From positions 25,118 to 89,117 of the forward strand of contig DDZV01000015.1 in assembly GCA_002346475.1 (NCBI GenBank): 64,000 nucleotides of DNA, given 5' to 3'. The notes under the pieces are model-generated. The model was given only the letters and a program-made list of their open reading frames with translations, did no database searches and was not told where the DNA came from. Position numbers and translations under genes: made by a program. The DNA comes from Acidobacteria bacterium UBA2999 (GTDB lineage: Bacteria > Acidobacteriota > Vicinamibacteria > Vicinamibacterales > UBA2999). Within the stretch, counting starts at the first letter, position 1; every line of letters begins with the position of its first letter. Below, in pieces: positions 54,038 to 63,633 of this stretch.

Positions 54038-55453
54038 TTACATGTGAATAGCAGCACCATGTGTTGCATGCGAAGCCTCGGCAACTGCTTCGGAAAACGT
54101 CGGGTGTGCATGAATGGTCCTGATGAGCTCCTCAACCGTGCATTCAAGACGCAAAGCCAGCACAGCTTCAGCCACGAGCTCTGTAGAACGGGGTCCAATC
54201 ATGTGCACTCCAAGTACTTCATCGTACTTCTTGTCAGCCACGATCTTCACAAAACCTTCACCTTCCCCAGCCATCTTCGCGCGACCAAGTACTCCAAATG
54301 GGAATTTTCCTACTTGGACATCGTATCCTTGTTCTTTTGCTTTGGCCTCAGTTAATCCAACACTCCCAATTTCCGGATCGCAGTAAGTACAACCAGGGAC
54401 GTGAAGAAAATTCAACGGCACTGCTTCTTGTCCAGCCAAACGCTCAGCCACAATAATACCTTCTGCCGAAGACACGTGAGCAAGCTGAGGATGAGTTGAT
54501 TCGCCAAGAGTGACCACATCACCTATAGCAGAGATGTTTTTAATAGAGGTTCTATAAAGCTCGTCAACCTTGATATATCCCTTTTCAAGTTCTAAACCAA
54601 TATCTTCTACACCAAGACCAGTCGTTACCGGTCCTCGACCAGTTGCAACAAGCAAGATCTCTGCTGTCATAGACACGGTCTTACCATCTGATGTTTGTGC
54701 TTCGATATCAACACCCTTAGGGTTAGCCTTAGCCTTTGTCAACTTCGTACTTGTTAACGATTTAATCCCTTGCTTCTTGAATGACTTTTCAAGTTCTGTA
54801 GAAATGGCCTCATCCTCCACAGGGACAAGACGTGGCAACAACTCTATAATTGTTACCTCAGAACCAAAGCGCCGGTAAATGGAAGCACACTCTACACCCA
54901 CTGCTCCGCTACCTAGAACAACTAAAGATTTTGGAACTTCTTTGAGATGAATTGCCTGGTCGCTAGTAATGATCCTTTTCTTGTCAATATCAACACCAGG
55001 GACGCTGCGAGGGGAAGATCCTGTCGCTATAATAATTTCTTTTGCATTAAGCGTTTGCTTGTCCCCCTCGAAGATGTCAACTTTGCCATCGCCAAGAAGT
55101 CGAGCAGTACCTTTAATCCAATCGATTTTATTCTTCTTAAATAAAAACTCGATACCTTTCGTGAGCCCAGTGACAATCTTTTCTTTCCTAGCGTGGACTT
55201 GTCCCATATCAATCGACGGTGCCCCCGCAGGAATCGTTACGGCCCATTCTTTTGCTTGCTGGATTACCTTTAGGGCGTGCGCATGCTCAAGAAGCGCCTT
55301 AGTGGGAATACAACCCCAGATTAGACAAGTACCACCAAGTGCCTTCTGCTTCTCGACCACAGCCACCTTGAGACCTAACTGTGATGCCCGGATAGCAGCT
55401 ACATAGCCACCCGTGCCTGCCCCGATTACGACGACGTCGTAAGAATTCGACAA
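54038..55453 (-). CDS. lpdA: Dihydrolipoyl dehydrogenase (E3)
   Basis: Reoxidises dihydrolipoamide with NAD. FAD-binding GAGTGGYVAA is near residues 11-20, the redox-active disulfide is Cys43-Cys48 in GGTCLIWGC, the NAD-binding GSGAVGVECA follows, and the catalytic His/Glu lie in HAHPTFSEA. The start is a TTG at 55453, chosen because AAAGGAG precedes it by 6 bp and the family N-terminus begins here (SNSYDVVVIG); a GTG at 55492 would add 13 unusual residues. 471 residues. First gene of the lpdA-E2-lipB unit. Confidence 0.95.
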   Translation of the reverse strand: MSNSYDVVVIGAGTGGYVAAIRASQLGLKVAVVEKQKALGGTCLIWGCIPTKALLEHAHALKVIQQAKEWAVTIPAGAPSIDMGQVHARKEKIVTGLTKGIEFLFKKNKIDWIKGTARLLGDGKVDIFEGDKQTLNAKEIIIATGSSPRSVPGVDIDKKRIITSDQAIHLKEVPKSLVVLGSGAVGVECASIYRRFGSEVTIIELLPRLVPVEDEAISTELEKSFKKQGIKSLTSTKLTKAKANPKGVDIEAQTSDGKTVSMTAEILLVATGRGPVTTGLGVEDIGLELEKGYIKVDELYRTSIKNISAIGDVVTLGESTHPQLAHVSSAEGIIVAERLAGQEAVPLNFLHVPGCTYCDPEIGSVGLTEAKAKEQGYDVQVGKFPFGVLGRAKMAGEGEGFVKIVADKKYDEVLGVHMIGPRSTELVAEAVLALRLECTVEELIRTIHAHPTFSEAVAEASHATHGAAIHM

Positions 55454-55643
55454 AGATTGCTCCTTTAGACCACCCTGAATAAGTGTGATCACAAATACTA
55501 TAAATTAGCGTATCAAAAATTTGAGGGATTAAAAGGCCTAGGACTGCATCAAACACGCGAAGGTGAAATGGCACGACGGGGAAACGACATAATGCCGTAT
55601 CACCGTCGCGCTATATTAGACGTAGATCGTATAAAAACCAGCT

Positions 55644-55943
55644 TTATTTCTGAGGAAGAACAGCATCCTTCAGTTGCTTGGTTATCCTCGCCTTAACGAC
55701 TGTTTTTGCCGGAATCTTGATGGCTTCACCAGTGGCTGGATTCCGACCCATTCTTGCCTTGCGCTTCTGTACCACCAACTTCACCATTCCTGGTAATACA
55801 AACTCCCCTGCTCGCTTCAGCTCTTTTTCGGACAATGCAGTCAGCTCGTCAAAAAACGCTCGTGCCTCCGTCCGCTTAATACTGAAGTGATTGGCGAAGT
55901 GCGAGAAGAGTTCTGATTTGCCCATTCTCTTTGCATCTGCCAT
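55644..55943 (-). CDS. HU-family DNA-binding protein
   Basis: Small histone-like DNA-bending protein, 99 residues. The beta-arm signature GRNPATGEAIKIPAKTVVK is intact and the helical dimer half is present (SELFSHFANHFSIKRTEARAF). A short N-terminal extension (MADAKRM) precedes the usual start at Gly/Met. A sigma-70-like promoter lies upstream at 56040-56069. Whether it is HU or IHF-like cannot be told, though a single gene suggests an HU homodimer. Confidence 0.93.
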   Translation of the reverse strand: MADAKRMGKSELFSHFANHFSIKRTEARAFFDELTALSEKELKRAGEFVLPGMVKLVVQKRKARMGRNPATGEAIKIPAKTVVKARITKQLKDAVLPQK

Positions 55944-56039
55944 CCAAAGGTCCCCTTATAGCTAGTGCGCGCCTAAATACAGACCGCATTACATGACAGT
56001 CGCGCGCGCACGACCGCTGCGGGAATTTAAGTAAAACGA

Positions 56040-56069
56040 ATGCTAGCTTGCACCTCAAGGCAGTGTCAA
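56040..56069 (-). promoter_or_regulatory. Sigma-70-like promoter for the HU gene
   Basis: Read on the minus strand, a perfect TTGACA (56064-56069) and TAGCAT (56040-56045) are separated by 18 bp. Transcription would begin about 90 nt before the HU start codon. The region between HU and queF has to hold both promoters, and this is the only strong match. Predicted only. Confidence 0.5.
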
Positions 56070-56129
56070 TGAAAAGAGCATTTTCCCACACACCTGTTTT
56101 GTAGAGCAAAATGCTAGAATTCAGGCTAG

Positions 56130-56486
56130 ATGTCAAACATATCTCCGTTGGAGACTTTTCCTAACCCAAGACCAGGCCGTGACTTCGAGGTCAAAATTCA
56201 GTGCCCTGAGTTTACTTCAGTCTGCCCAAAAACGGGTCTCCCAGACTTCGGTGAAATCCAGATTACTTACGTACCGGCCGACCTCTGCATCGAGCTTAAG
56301 TCGCTCAAGTACTACATGATCGGGTTTCGTGATCGAGGGATTTTTTACGAGGCTGTGACAAACCAAATCCTTGATGACCTCGTTACTATTTGCCAGCCAC
56401 GTTCTATGACAATTGTCGGTGATTTTACTGTGAGAGGAGGAATCAAGACCGTTGTAACCGCTACCTACACTGCAGAGGAGGAATGA
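56130..56486 (+). CDS. queF: NADPH-dependent preQ0 reductase QueF
   Basis: Reduces 7-cyano-7-deazaguanine to preQ1 in queuosine synthesis. The catalytic Cys32 lies in FTSVCPKTGLPDF together with Asp39, followed by the QueF segment ELKSLKYYMIGFRDRG and DLVTICQPRSMTIVGDF. Length 118 is the short type I (unimodular) form. It is the plus-strand counterpart of queA at 7631-8677. Confidence 0.96.
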   Translation: MSNISPLETFPNPRPGRDFEVKIQCPEFTSVCPKTGLPDFGEIQITYVPADLCIELKSLKYYMIGFRDRGIFYEAVTNQILDDLVTICQPRSMTIVGDFTVRGGIKTVVTATYTAEEE

Positions 56487-56531
56487 ATAGGGTGGTTTTT
56501 CAAACTATTTATATGTAGCCCGGATGAAAAA

Positions 56532-56801
56532 ATGGTTCACCAAATTCCGATTGAAGACAACTTAGATTTACACACATTTCGACCGCAGGACACCAAATCT
56601 GTTGTCGAAGAGTACGTAACATCCGCCTGGAAAGCAGGGCTGAATGAGATCCGATTGATCCACGGACGAGGACAGGGTATTCAGCGTAAAATTGTCCACT
56701 CTGCACTAGACCGAAATCCTTTGGTCGTAGATTTCTGGGATGCTCCAGAATCTCACCTCGGAGCTACGATTGTGAATCTTGTATCCAACGCTGAGGATTG
56801 A
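56532..56801 (+). CDS. Smr-domain protein
   Basis: 89 residues forming a single Smr domain, found in MutS2 C-termini and in stand-alone endonuclease-like proteins. It shows LDLHTF, the strand NEIRLIHGRGQGIQRKIV and a following VVDFW. The HGRG loop is the usual nucleic-acid binding site. The start at 56532 lies 46 bp after queF; a ribosome-binding site is not obvious. Short alternatives within the frame would remove conserved residues. Confidence 0.88.
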   Translation: MVHQIPIEDNLDLHTFRPQDTKSVVEEYVTSAWKAGLNEIRLIHGRGQGIQRKIVHSALDRNPLVVDFWDAPESHLGATIVNLVSNAED

Positions 56802-56818
56802 ATTAAAGTAAGGGACCG

Positions 56819-57847
56819 ATGTATTCAACAACCCGTTTGGTTATTACCTCACTTATTACGATAGCTTTATTAACTTCTGGCGTACTAACAATCCGGGCAA
56901 AAAATAAGCAAGCCTTAGAAACACCATTTGAACAATGGCTTGAATCCTTTATAAGCGAAGCACGTGAGCGTGGCTATAGCAGTGTGTTTCTCGAGAGCAC
57001 TCTTGGAGATCTGAAACCCCTTCAACGAGTTATCCGCAGCGATCGAACCCAAGCTGAGCTCACTTTGGATTTTAATCGGTACTATCAAACCCGAGTAACG
57101 CCTTCGGTCATCGAGCGTGGACGTAAACTGAAAAAACAGCATCGTAAACTTCTCGATCGTGTTGCCGAAACTTTTGGTGTTCCACCTAGATTTATCTTAG
57201 CAATTTGGGGCATGGAATCTAGATATGGACAAGTCCAAGGCAAGACTCCAGTCTTTCAAGCACTAGCCACTCTTGCTTGGGAGCCTCGACGAGCAAAATT
57301 TTTTCGAACACAACTCTTTGATGCCTTAGCCATAGCGGCTAGCAGTGATGTTGAGGCAACCTGGATGTTGGGATCGTGGGCTGGAGCTATGGGGCAACCT
57401 CAGTTCATGCCATCAAGTTATCTTCAGTATGCTGTGGATTTCGATGGAGATGGTAAACGGAACATCTGGAATTCAACTGCTGATGTGCTGGCATCAATTG
57501 CTCACTATCTTCAGGAGCATGGTTGGAAGAATGGTCGTACCTGGGGTCGTCCAGTCATCGTACCTTCGGCAACACAGGCTCAGCTTCCAGAAATCGTAAG
57601 CCAACGAAGTCAAGGTTGTTCCGCAAAGCGAAACATGACAGACCGCCTGCCTTTAAACCAGTGGCATGAATTGGGCGTACGGCGACTAGGTGGAAACGTC
57701 CTGCCTAAGGTAACGATTGATGCCAGTCTTGTTGAAGCTGAATCAAATACTTTTTTAGTCTATGGTAACTATGACACACTGCTTTCTTATAACTGTGCGC
57801 ACTACTACGCACTCAGCGTAGGGTTGCTTGCGGATCAGCTTGACTAA
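56819..57847 (+). CDS. Lytic murein transglycosylase, MltB-like
   Basis: Cleaves peptidoglycan glycan strands to anhydromuropeptides in the periplasm. Signal/anchor region (LVITSLITIALLTSGVL) and then the MltB-family core: catalytic Glu in AIWGMESRYG, AGAMGQPQFMPSSYLQYAVD, DFDGDGKRNIWNS and DVLASIAHYLQEHGW. Length 342 matches soluble MltB-type enzymes; no lipobox Cys is seen. It follows the Smr gene by 17 bp and converges on the HAD gene. Confidence 0.92.
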   Translation: MYSTTRLVITSLITIALLTSGVLTIRAKNKQALETPFEQWLESFISEARERGYSSVFLESTLGDLKPLQRVIRSDRTQAELTLDFNRYYQTRVTPSVIERGRKLKKQHRKLLDRVAETFGVPPRFILAIWGMESRYGQVQGKTPVFQALATLAWEPRRAKFFRTQLFDALAIAASSDVEATWMLGSWAGAMGQPQFMPSSYLQYAVDFDGDGKRNIWNSTADVLASIAHYLQEHGWKNGRTWGRPVIVPSATQAQLPEIVSQRSQGCSAKRNMTDRLPLNQWHELGVRRLGGNVLPKVTIDASLVEAESNTFLVYGNYDTLLSYNCAHYYALSVGLLADQLD

Positions 57848-57876
57848 AGAAACTCTAGGACAAAAATTGATCTTTT

Positions 57877-58704
57877 TTAGTGTCGATTAAGAATAAATTG
57901 ATTAAGAACGTCGGCTACCCCCGATTGTTCGTGAGAACCTGTTATAAACCAACCGCGTTCCTTCAAAGATTGCACGGCATTGCCCATCACAACTGGGAGA
58001 CCAGCAAACTCAAGCATGTCAAGGTCGTTTAGATTGTCTCCAATGGCCATCACTTCATCGCGCTTCAATCCAAGATGTTCTGCACGCCATTTTAATGCAT
58101 GGCCTTTTGTTGCACTTGGAGCTGTTATATCTACCAAGCAAAAATCCCGTTCCTCATACTCAGTTAAGGCTACAGCAAAGTCTGCTCCACCCTCGAGACT
58201 GCTGACCAAAAGACGCATGTCCGCTACAGAACCATTAAACATTACTTGAATCGGATCTTCTGTCAGTGCATCCTCTAGTGGCGTGCACTGATCGATAAGC
58301 GATTTGTTGCGTGCCCAATATCCTTTTCTATTTGGATTGTCCCAATCCATAGATTCAAATAACAATTGTCGAGCATCATCGCGATCAAAGATTAAAGCTG
58401 CAGCGTCACGATATTTATGCATAGATCGTAGTACTCTTTGCGCAACCTGGCGTGGAAGTAGACGCCTTGCTAATGTTTTACCTGTTATAGAACGCTCAAC
58501 AGCACCATTGCTGACAATTAAGGTAATCTCTGGTGGTAAATGGTTGGCGATGGGACGTGCAAAGGAATAGCTACGACCTGTCACAAGCGCCACGTGTACT
58601 CCGAGAGCAACAACTTTTTCAATTGCTTGTTGATTGCTTGCGGACACGGCACCACTCCCATCAAGGAGCGTGCCATCAATGTCAATACCTATGAGGCGAA
58701 TCAC
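57877..58704 (-). CDS. HAD-superfamily Cof-type phosphatase
   Basis: 275-residue phosphatase of the Cof/YidA type. Motif I DIDGTLLDG near residue 8, motif II TGRSY, the conserved Lys in KGHALKWR, and motif III/IV GDNLNDLDMLE are all present, with a C2 cap domain between. The substrate of this type is usually a sugar phosphate or related compound but is not defined here. Confidence 0.9.
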   Translation of the reverse strand: MIRLIGIDIDGTLLDGSGAVSASNQQAIEKVVALGVHVALVTGRSYSFARPIANHLPPEITLIVSNGAVERSITGKTLARRLLPRQVAQRVLRSMHKYRDAAALIFDRDDARQLLFESMDWDNPNRKGYWARNKSLIDQCTPLEDALTEDPIQVMFNGSVADMRLLVSSLEGGADFAVALTEYEERDFCLVDITAPSATKGHALKWRAEHLGLKRDEVMAIGDNLNDLDMLEFAGLPVVMGNAVQSLKERGWFITGSHEQSGVADVLNQFILNRH

Positions 58705-58840
58705 TTATTTAACCAATCTCGGAGTACCATATCAGGTATGCATTTTTTGCTATTGCGAAGATCTATTACAAAATGAAATTTTATAAATTATTTCGTACGT
58801 ACTTGGCGTCTGTCGTTGTGCTATTTAAAAATTGCTCATA

Positions 58841-59662
58841 ATGCTTATTAAAATTCTACACTTGCTACTGCTCATCTGCCTCTTCCTCACTTGGAACATT
58901 GCCGAGGTACAAGCACAAACAGAGCAAAATCCCACACCTCCACCAAACATAGGTACCCCCCCGCCAGATGCCATAAAGACCAAGAGCGGACTGATCACGA
59001 AGGTAATAAGCTCTGGCACTGGAAAACGTACAGCGACTGCTGACGATTTAGTAACAATTCACTACACTGGTTGGCTCGCTTCTGGAGAACTGCTTGATAG
59101 TTCCCGCGAACGTGAACAACCAGCCCTGTTTCCTTTAGAAAACGTCATTCCTGGTTGGCGCGAATGCGTAACTCTAATGACCGTTGGTGAAAAGCGACGA
59201 TGCTGGATTCCTCAGAACTTAGCCTATAGAGGTGAACGGGGACGACCAACTGGCCTGCTGATATTTGATATTGAATTGCTAAACTTTCAACCATCTCCAA
59301 CAATCCCGCCATCTAATTTAGTAGAACCCCCAGTAGATGCCGAAAAATTAACTTCAGGACTTGCCTATAAAGTACTGGAACCTGGTGATGGCGTCCGTCG
59401 CCCACTGCCAAATGGACGCGTAACTGTCCACTACACAGGATGGACAACTGAGGGAAAGGTTTTTGACAGTTCCGTACTACGCGGTACGCCGGCAACCCTT
59501 CAACTTAACAATGTGATCGCAGGGTGGGTAGAAGGCGTACAGCTCATGGTAGAAGGACAAAAAACACGCTTCTGGATACCAGAGAGCTTAGCTTATCCCG
59601 AAGGCGGGGGGCCGGCAGGTCTGCTAGTTTTCGACATTGAACTCCTTCGTATTGATAGATAG
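58841..59662 (+). CDS. Exported tandem FKBP-type peptidyl-prolyl isomerase
   Basis: 273 residues with a signal peptide (ILHLLLLICLFLTW ending VQAQ) and a Pro-rich linker, followed by two FKBP domains. Domain 1 (about 50-145) has DDLVTIHYTGWLASGELLDSS and WIPQNLAYRGERG. Domain 2 (about 165-273) has NGRVTVHYTGWTTEGKVFDSS and WIPESLAYPEGGG. The two share about the same strand order and clearly arose by duplication. Start ATG 58841 is chosen; a TTG 9 bp upstream is also possible. It converges on the MATE gene with 2 bp between stops. Confidence 0.93.
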   Translation: MLIKILHLLLLICLFLTWNIAEVQAQTEQNPTPPPNIGTPPPDAIKTKSGLITKVISSGTGKRTATADDLVTIHYTGWLASGELLDSSREREQPALFPLENVIPGWRECVTLMTVGEKRRCWIPQNLAYRGERGRPTGLLIFDIELLNFQPSPTIPPSNLVEPPVDAEKLTSGLAYKVLEPGDGVRRPLPNGRVTVHYTGWTTEGKVFDSSVLRGTPATLQLNNVIAGWVEGVQLMVEGQKTRFWIPESLAYPEGGGPAGLLVFDIELLRIDR

Positions 59663-59664
59663 CC

Positions 59665-61053
59665 TTAACGATTGGCATCCAATTCAACAGAAATATTTTT
59701 CCAACGCCCTTGATGAAACCGGAGTGCACTTAATAAAGCACGGGTAAAGTGGCCGAGCAGAATAGCCATCCAAATATCTTGGGGCGCAAGCCCGCGGGAC
59801 ATTTGTAAAACTGTACATAGCCCGATCGGTATGGCAACTTGTGAAATAATTGAAATGACTAGTGGGCTTCTTGTGTCACCGGTTCCCTGTAACCCACCTG
59901 TATAACTCAGAGCAATAGTGACAAAGAAGCCTGAGAGACTTAAGTATTGCAATAACTGAACACCCAGCGATGCCACGAGCGGCTCTGTCATTCCAAAAAC
60001 TTGAAGCAGGTGATTCGGTATAAGCAAAAACATGCTGCCAACAATTGTTGCAACTACAAGACCATATCGAGATGCAACAACTACACCCTTCGCTGCTCGC
60101 TTATGGTTACCCGCTCCAAGGTTCTGACCAGCAATTGTTGCTGATGCTCCCATTAGACCTACCGATGTCCAGGTAATAAGCGAGAATAGCTGTGTATAAC
60201 CAACAGCATACGCAGCCTGAGCAGCGGCACTGTGCTGCAGAGAACCTACAAAACGCACCAGCATTACACCTGCAATGTTCATTGCAATACCCTGCATACC
60301 AGTAGGCAAACCAAATCGAAACAGCGCACGAATAATTGAAAAATCTGGACGTCTCTCGATTCCTGTATGTACGTGAATAACAGACCCTGGCCTAAAAATG
60401 AGCCATATGCCGTACACACCAACCAGCAAGTTTCCAGTAACGGTACCAAGTGCGGCACCAAGTGTTCCAAGCGGTGGGATCAGAATAAGGTTAAATGTAA
60501 TAGTTAGAATGGTCAGCCAAACACCAAGCTTGAGTGGTGTGCGAACATCCCCTGCGGCGCGGAATGCGCCACTTAACATGAAAAACATTATCTGGCCTAT
60601 ACCCCCAAGAAACATAACCCGCATATAGGGCAAAGCCTCTTGCTGAACTTCTGGGGCAGCATTTACCAAATCGAGTAGTTTCGGTGAAGCTACATAGCCC
60701 ACACATGCCATGATTACCGCTAGAGCTGCCGCAGTTAGAAATGACTGATAAACAACTCGGTTCACTTTTTCAGGCTCGTTGGCGCCTGAGAATCGCGCCA
60801 CGAGTACTGCCATCCCTGTGAACAAGGAACTAATAAAAACAATGACAACAAGGATCACTTGCCAGCTAACACCAATTGCCGCATTGGCTGTAAAACCAAC
60901 GAATTGGCCAACCATTGCGTGATCTATGATGCCTTGTAACCCTGCAACCACGTTTTGTAGCATTGTTGGCCACGCCAGACGCCACACAGCTTTTCCGAGC
61001 GGACCTTCAACAAGTGATCTATCAAATTTTCCTGATTGAACTGAAGCAACCAT
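59665..61053 (-). CDS. MATE-family multidrug/toxin efflux transporter
   Basis: Twelve-helix MATE protein, 462 residues. It opens LVEGPLGKAVWRLAWPTML, with characteristic GIIDHAMVGQFVG in helix 2, GGIGQIMFFMLSGAFRAAGD, and repeats the pattern in the second half (FGLPTGMQGIAMNIAGVM, GLMGASATIAGQNLGAGNH, GGLQGTGDTRSPL). It probably exports cationic compounds with Na+ or H+. Divergent from the DinB-like gene, 99 bp apart. Confidence 0.93.
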   Translation of the reverse strand: MVASVQSGKFDRSLVEGPLGKAVWRLAWPTMLQNVVAGLQGIIDHAMVGQFVGFTANAAIGVSWQVILVVIVFISSLFTGMAVLVARFSGANEPEKVNRVVYQSFLTAAALAVIMACVGYVASPKLLDLVNAAPEVQQEALPYMRVMFLGGIGQIMFFMLSGAFRAAGDVRTPLKLGVWLTILTITFNLILIPPLGTLGAALGTVTGNLLVGVYGIWLIFRPGSVIHVHTGIERRPDFSIIRALFRFGLPTGMQGIAMNIAGVMLVRFVGSLQHSAAAQAAYAVGYTQLFSLITWTSVGLMGASATIAGQNLGAGNHKRAAKGVVVASRYGLVVATIVGSMFLLIPNHLLQVFGMTEPLVASLGVQLLQYLSLSGFFVTIALSYTGGLQGTGDTRSPLVISIISQVAIPIGLCTVLQMSRGLAPQDIWMAILLGHFTRALLSALRFHQGRWKNISVELDANR

Positions 61054-61152
61054 CTGTATGTCTTATATAGTATCGCTCGAGAATTAATGATTGCCCGTGT
61101 TCAATGAGTCCAAAGGGCCTGTTCCCGTGCAATAAGAATTGAGGAGGATGAG

Positions 61153-61677
61153 GTGAAGATACAGCAATTGATTGTTGTAACAGTGATTTTTACGATGGCA
61201 ATGGGCGCAACGTATTCAACTCAATCGGGTTCACTTAGTGGTGATTTAGCAAAGGATTGGGAAGCACAAAAAGCAACAATGATCCAAATTTCAAACCAGA
61301 TGCCTGAAGATACTTTTAATTTTAAGGCAACGCCCACCCAGCGCAGTTGGGGTGAACAAATCCTTCATGTGGCCGGCGCGAATGTGGGTCTAATGCAGAT
61401 TCTTGGATCGAAAGTCCCCGCACCAGTGATTAACCAGACAGCCAGTTCAAAAGCTGAAATCCTCAGTGCGTTAAATGATTCATTCGATTTTGGCTCAGCA
61501 GTCCTCAAGGAAATGGATGATGCATCGCTACAACAAATAGTCAAGGGACCAAGTTTCTTTGGCGATGGTACACGGGTTAAGTTTGTTTACCGGACGATGA
61601 TGCATACAGAGAACATCTATGGACAAATGGTTGTCTATTTACGACTCAACGGACTCGTGCCGCCAGCTAGTCAGTAA
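61153..61677 (+). CDS. Exported DinB-like protein
   Basis: 174 residues. GTG start with a good GGAGG. Signal peptide (QQLIVVTVIFTMAMGATYS). The mature part matches the DinB/DUF664 four-helix bundle, seen in GEQILHVAGANVGLMQIL and TMMHTENIYGQMVVYL. Cytosolic DinB relatives include thiol transferases with a three-His metal site; here the His in the first and last helices are retained in part (His in ILHVAG and MMHTE). Exported versions are common in Acidobacteriota; function unknown. Confidence 0.8.
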   Translation: MKIQQLIVVTVIFTMAMGATYSTQSGSLSGDLAKDWEAQKATMIQISNQMPEDTFNFKATPTQRSWGEQILHVAGANVGLMQILGSKVPAPVINQTASSKAEILSALNDSFDFGSAVLKEMDDASLQQIVKGPSFFGDGTRVKFVYRTMMHTENIYGQMVVYLRLNGLVPPASQ

Positions 61678-61693
61678 TGTTAAACAATCTTTG

Positions 61694-63598
61694 TTAGACG
61701 TCGAGCTCTTGTACTTCCAGTGCTCGGTCCATAATGAAGCGAAAACGCGCAGACGCATCTCGGCCCATTAACTCATTGAAAACACGATCGGTAACAATTC
61801 GATCGTCTATTTCAACGCGGAGTAATCGACGTGTTTTTGGGTTCAGCGTTGTTTCCCACAGCACCTTTGGCATCATCTCTCCGAGACCTTTAAAACGAGT
61901 GATCTCTGGGTTCCCGCGCTTGTTCTGATGTTGCTTTAGGATTTGATCCCGATGCGCATCGTCTAATGCCCAGTATGTCTGGTCTCCAATATCTATGCGA
62001 TAGAGTGGCGGTTGCGCGAGAAATACCTTCCCGTCCGTTAATAGTTCCGGTAGATGACGATAAAGAAATGTTAATAACAAAGTGGCAATATGGTTCCCGT
62101 CAGAGTCAGCATCAGCAAGAATGATCGTTTTGCCGTAACGCAAACGACTCATGTCAAAATTTTTACCGAGACCACAACCAAGAGCTGTCACTAAATCAGA
62201 CAGCTCTTTGTTCTCGATGATCTTAGTGAGCGCCACACCTTCAGTATTCATAACTTTTCCACGTAACGGCAAAATAGCTTGGCGTACACGATCGCGTCCT
62301 TGCTTGGCTGATCCACCAGCAGAGTCACCTTCAACAATAAAAAGTTCGCTATCAGAACGATTCTTAGTCGTGCAGTCACTCAACTTGCCTGGCAGGTTCA
62401 ATCGACCAGAAGTAGCCGTTTTACGTGTCACCTCAGCTTGGGCTGCTCGGCTTGCCTCACGGGCTCTGGCCGCAAGGATAATTCTGGCGACGATTGCCTC
62501 AGCAATAGTGCGATTGTGGTTCAGCCAATGCTCAAGGGCTTGCCGAACCGAAGAATCCACCAAGGAGAGTAGTGCAGGATTATTTAGTCGGTCCTTGGTC
62601 TGGCCCTGAAACTGAGGATCCTCTATAAACAAACTCAATACACCAACCAAGCCTTCCCGGATATCCTCCGCAGTTAGCACTACCCCGCGCGGGGAGAGGT
62701 TGTGGGTTTCTATATAGTTACGAATTGCCTTCCCAAGGCCTGCTCGAAAACCATTCTCATGCGTGCCTCCTGAAGCAGTAGGAATACCATTGACGTAACT
62801 GCGTACATGCTCATCCGTGGATTCAGTCCACTTCAGGACTAAGTCGAGTCGAGGTTCACTGTCACGCGAAAGCACAAATAGAGATTCGTGTACTGGCTTC
62901 GCACTTCGTTCTTGGATGATTTTTGCGAGATAGTCACTAATCCCTTCTTCGTGAACGAAAACATCTTTCGTGCCTTCCAGTTCATTCAAAAAAGTGACAT
63001 GTATCCCATGATGGATATAGCTCACAATCTCTAAGCGCTCGCGAATGATCGCTGGGTCAAATTCAATCCTTGTGAAAATCTTCGGGTCTGGCTGGAAATA
63101 CACTGTCGTGCCAGTGCCACGAGCAGCGCCAACTTTCTTCAACCCGCCAGACAGTCGCCCTTGCTTAAAGCGCATTTCCCACTTTGTGCCATCTCGCTTT
63201 ACTGTTGCGCGAAGCTCTTTCGACAGTGCATTTACTACACTCGCCCCCACACCGTGCAAACCACCAGAGGTCTTGTAACTACCGTGTTCAAACTTCCCCC
63301 CGGCATGCAAAACAGTGAAGATAACTTCAAGTGCGCTCTTCTTGCTTTTAAGATGTTTGTCGACCGGTATACCGCGACCATCATCAGAAATTGTTAAGGA
63401 AGTGCCATCGGCATGCAGTTTCACAGTAATATTTTTTGCAAAACCATTCATCGCTTCGTCAACTGCGTTGTCAAGAATTTCCCAGACTAAATGGTGCAAC
63501 CCAGTCATCCCGACGCCGCCAATGTACATACCAGGACGTCTGCGAACAGGATCAAGTCCTTCAAGAACTGTTATGTCTTTTGCCGTATATTTAGCCAT
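61694..63598 (-). CDS. Type IIA DNA topoisomerase subunit B (GyrB/ParE)
   Basis: ATPase and TOPRIM subunit of gyrase or topoisomerase IV, 634 residues. The GHKL ATP site is visible (LVWEILDNAVDEAMNG, DDGRGIPV, GGLHGVGASVVNALS), then the transducer domain, then TOPRIM (ELFIVEGDSAGGSAKQGRD, ILADADSDGNHI) and the tail FKGLGEMMPKVLWETTLNPK. Length fits ParE and short GyrB. The A subunit gene is directly upstream, 35 bp away; a gyrA-gyrB pair away from dnaA or recF points to topoisomerase IV, but sequence does not settle this. Confidence 0.95.
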   Translation of the reverse strand: MAKYTAKDITVLEGLDPVRRRPGMYIGGVGMTGLHHLVWEILDNAVDEAMNGFAKNITVKLHADGTSLTISDDGRGIPVDKHLKSKKSALEVIFTVLHAGGKFEHGSYKTSGGLHGVGASVVNALSKELRATVKRDGTKWEMRFKQGRLSGGLKKVGAARGTGTTVYFQPDPKIFTRIEFDPAIIRERLEIVSYIHHGIHVTFLNELEGTKDVFVHEEGISDYLAKIIQERSAKPVHESLFVLSRDSEPRLDLVLKWTESTDEHVRSYVNGIPTASGGTHENGFRAGLGKAIRNYIETHNLSPRGVVLTAEDIREGLVGVLSLFIEDPQFQGQTKDRLNNPALLSLVDSSVRQALEHWLNHNRTIAEAIVARIILAARAREASRAAQAEVTRKTATSGRLNLPGKLSDCTTKNRSDSELFIVEGDSAGGSAKQGRDRVRQAILPLRGKVMNTEGVALTKIIENKELSDLVTALGCGLGKNFDMSRLRYGKTIILADADSDGNHIATLLLTFLYRHLPELLTDGKVFLAQPPLYRIDIGDQTYWALDDAHRDQILKQHQNKRGNPEITRFKGLGEMMPKVLWETTLNPKTRRLLRVEIDDRIVTDRVFNELMGRDASARFRFIMDRALEVQELDV

Positions 63599-63633
63599 GT
63601 TCTCTAAAGAGAAATAATTGCTGTCTGTTTATC

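Noticed and set aside
54972..55406. 145-codon plus-strand frame in lpdA
   Set aside because: It is antisense to conserved FAD- and disulfide-motif codons of lpdA and encodes nothing recognisable.
55493..55643. Terminator or small RNA between HU and lpdA
   Set aside because: A CGACGG/CCGTCG inverted repeat is present, but its loop is over 20 nt and no T-run follows.
62151..62609. 152-codon plus-strand frame inside the topoisomerase B gene
   Set aside because: It is antisense to the TOPRIM region and shows no family signature.
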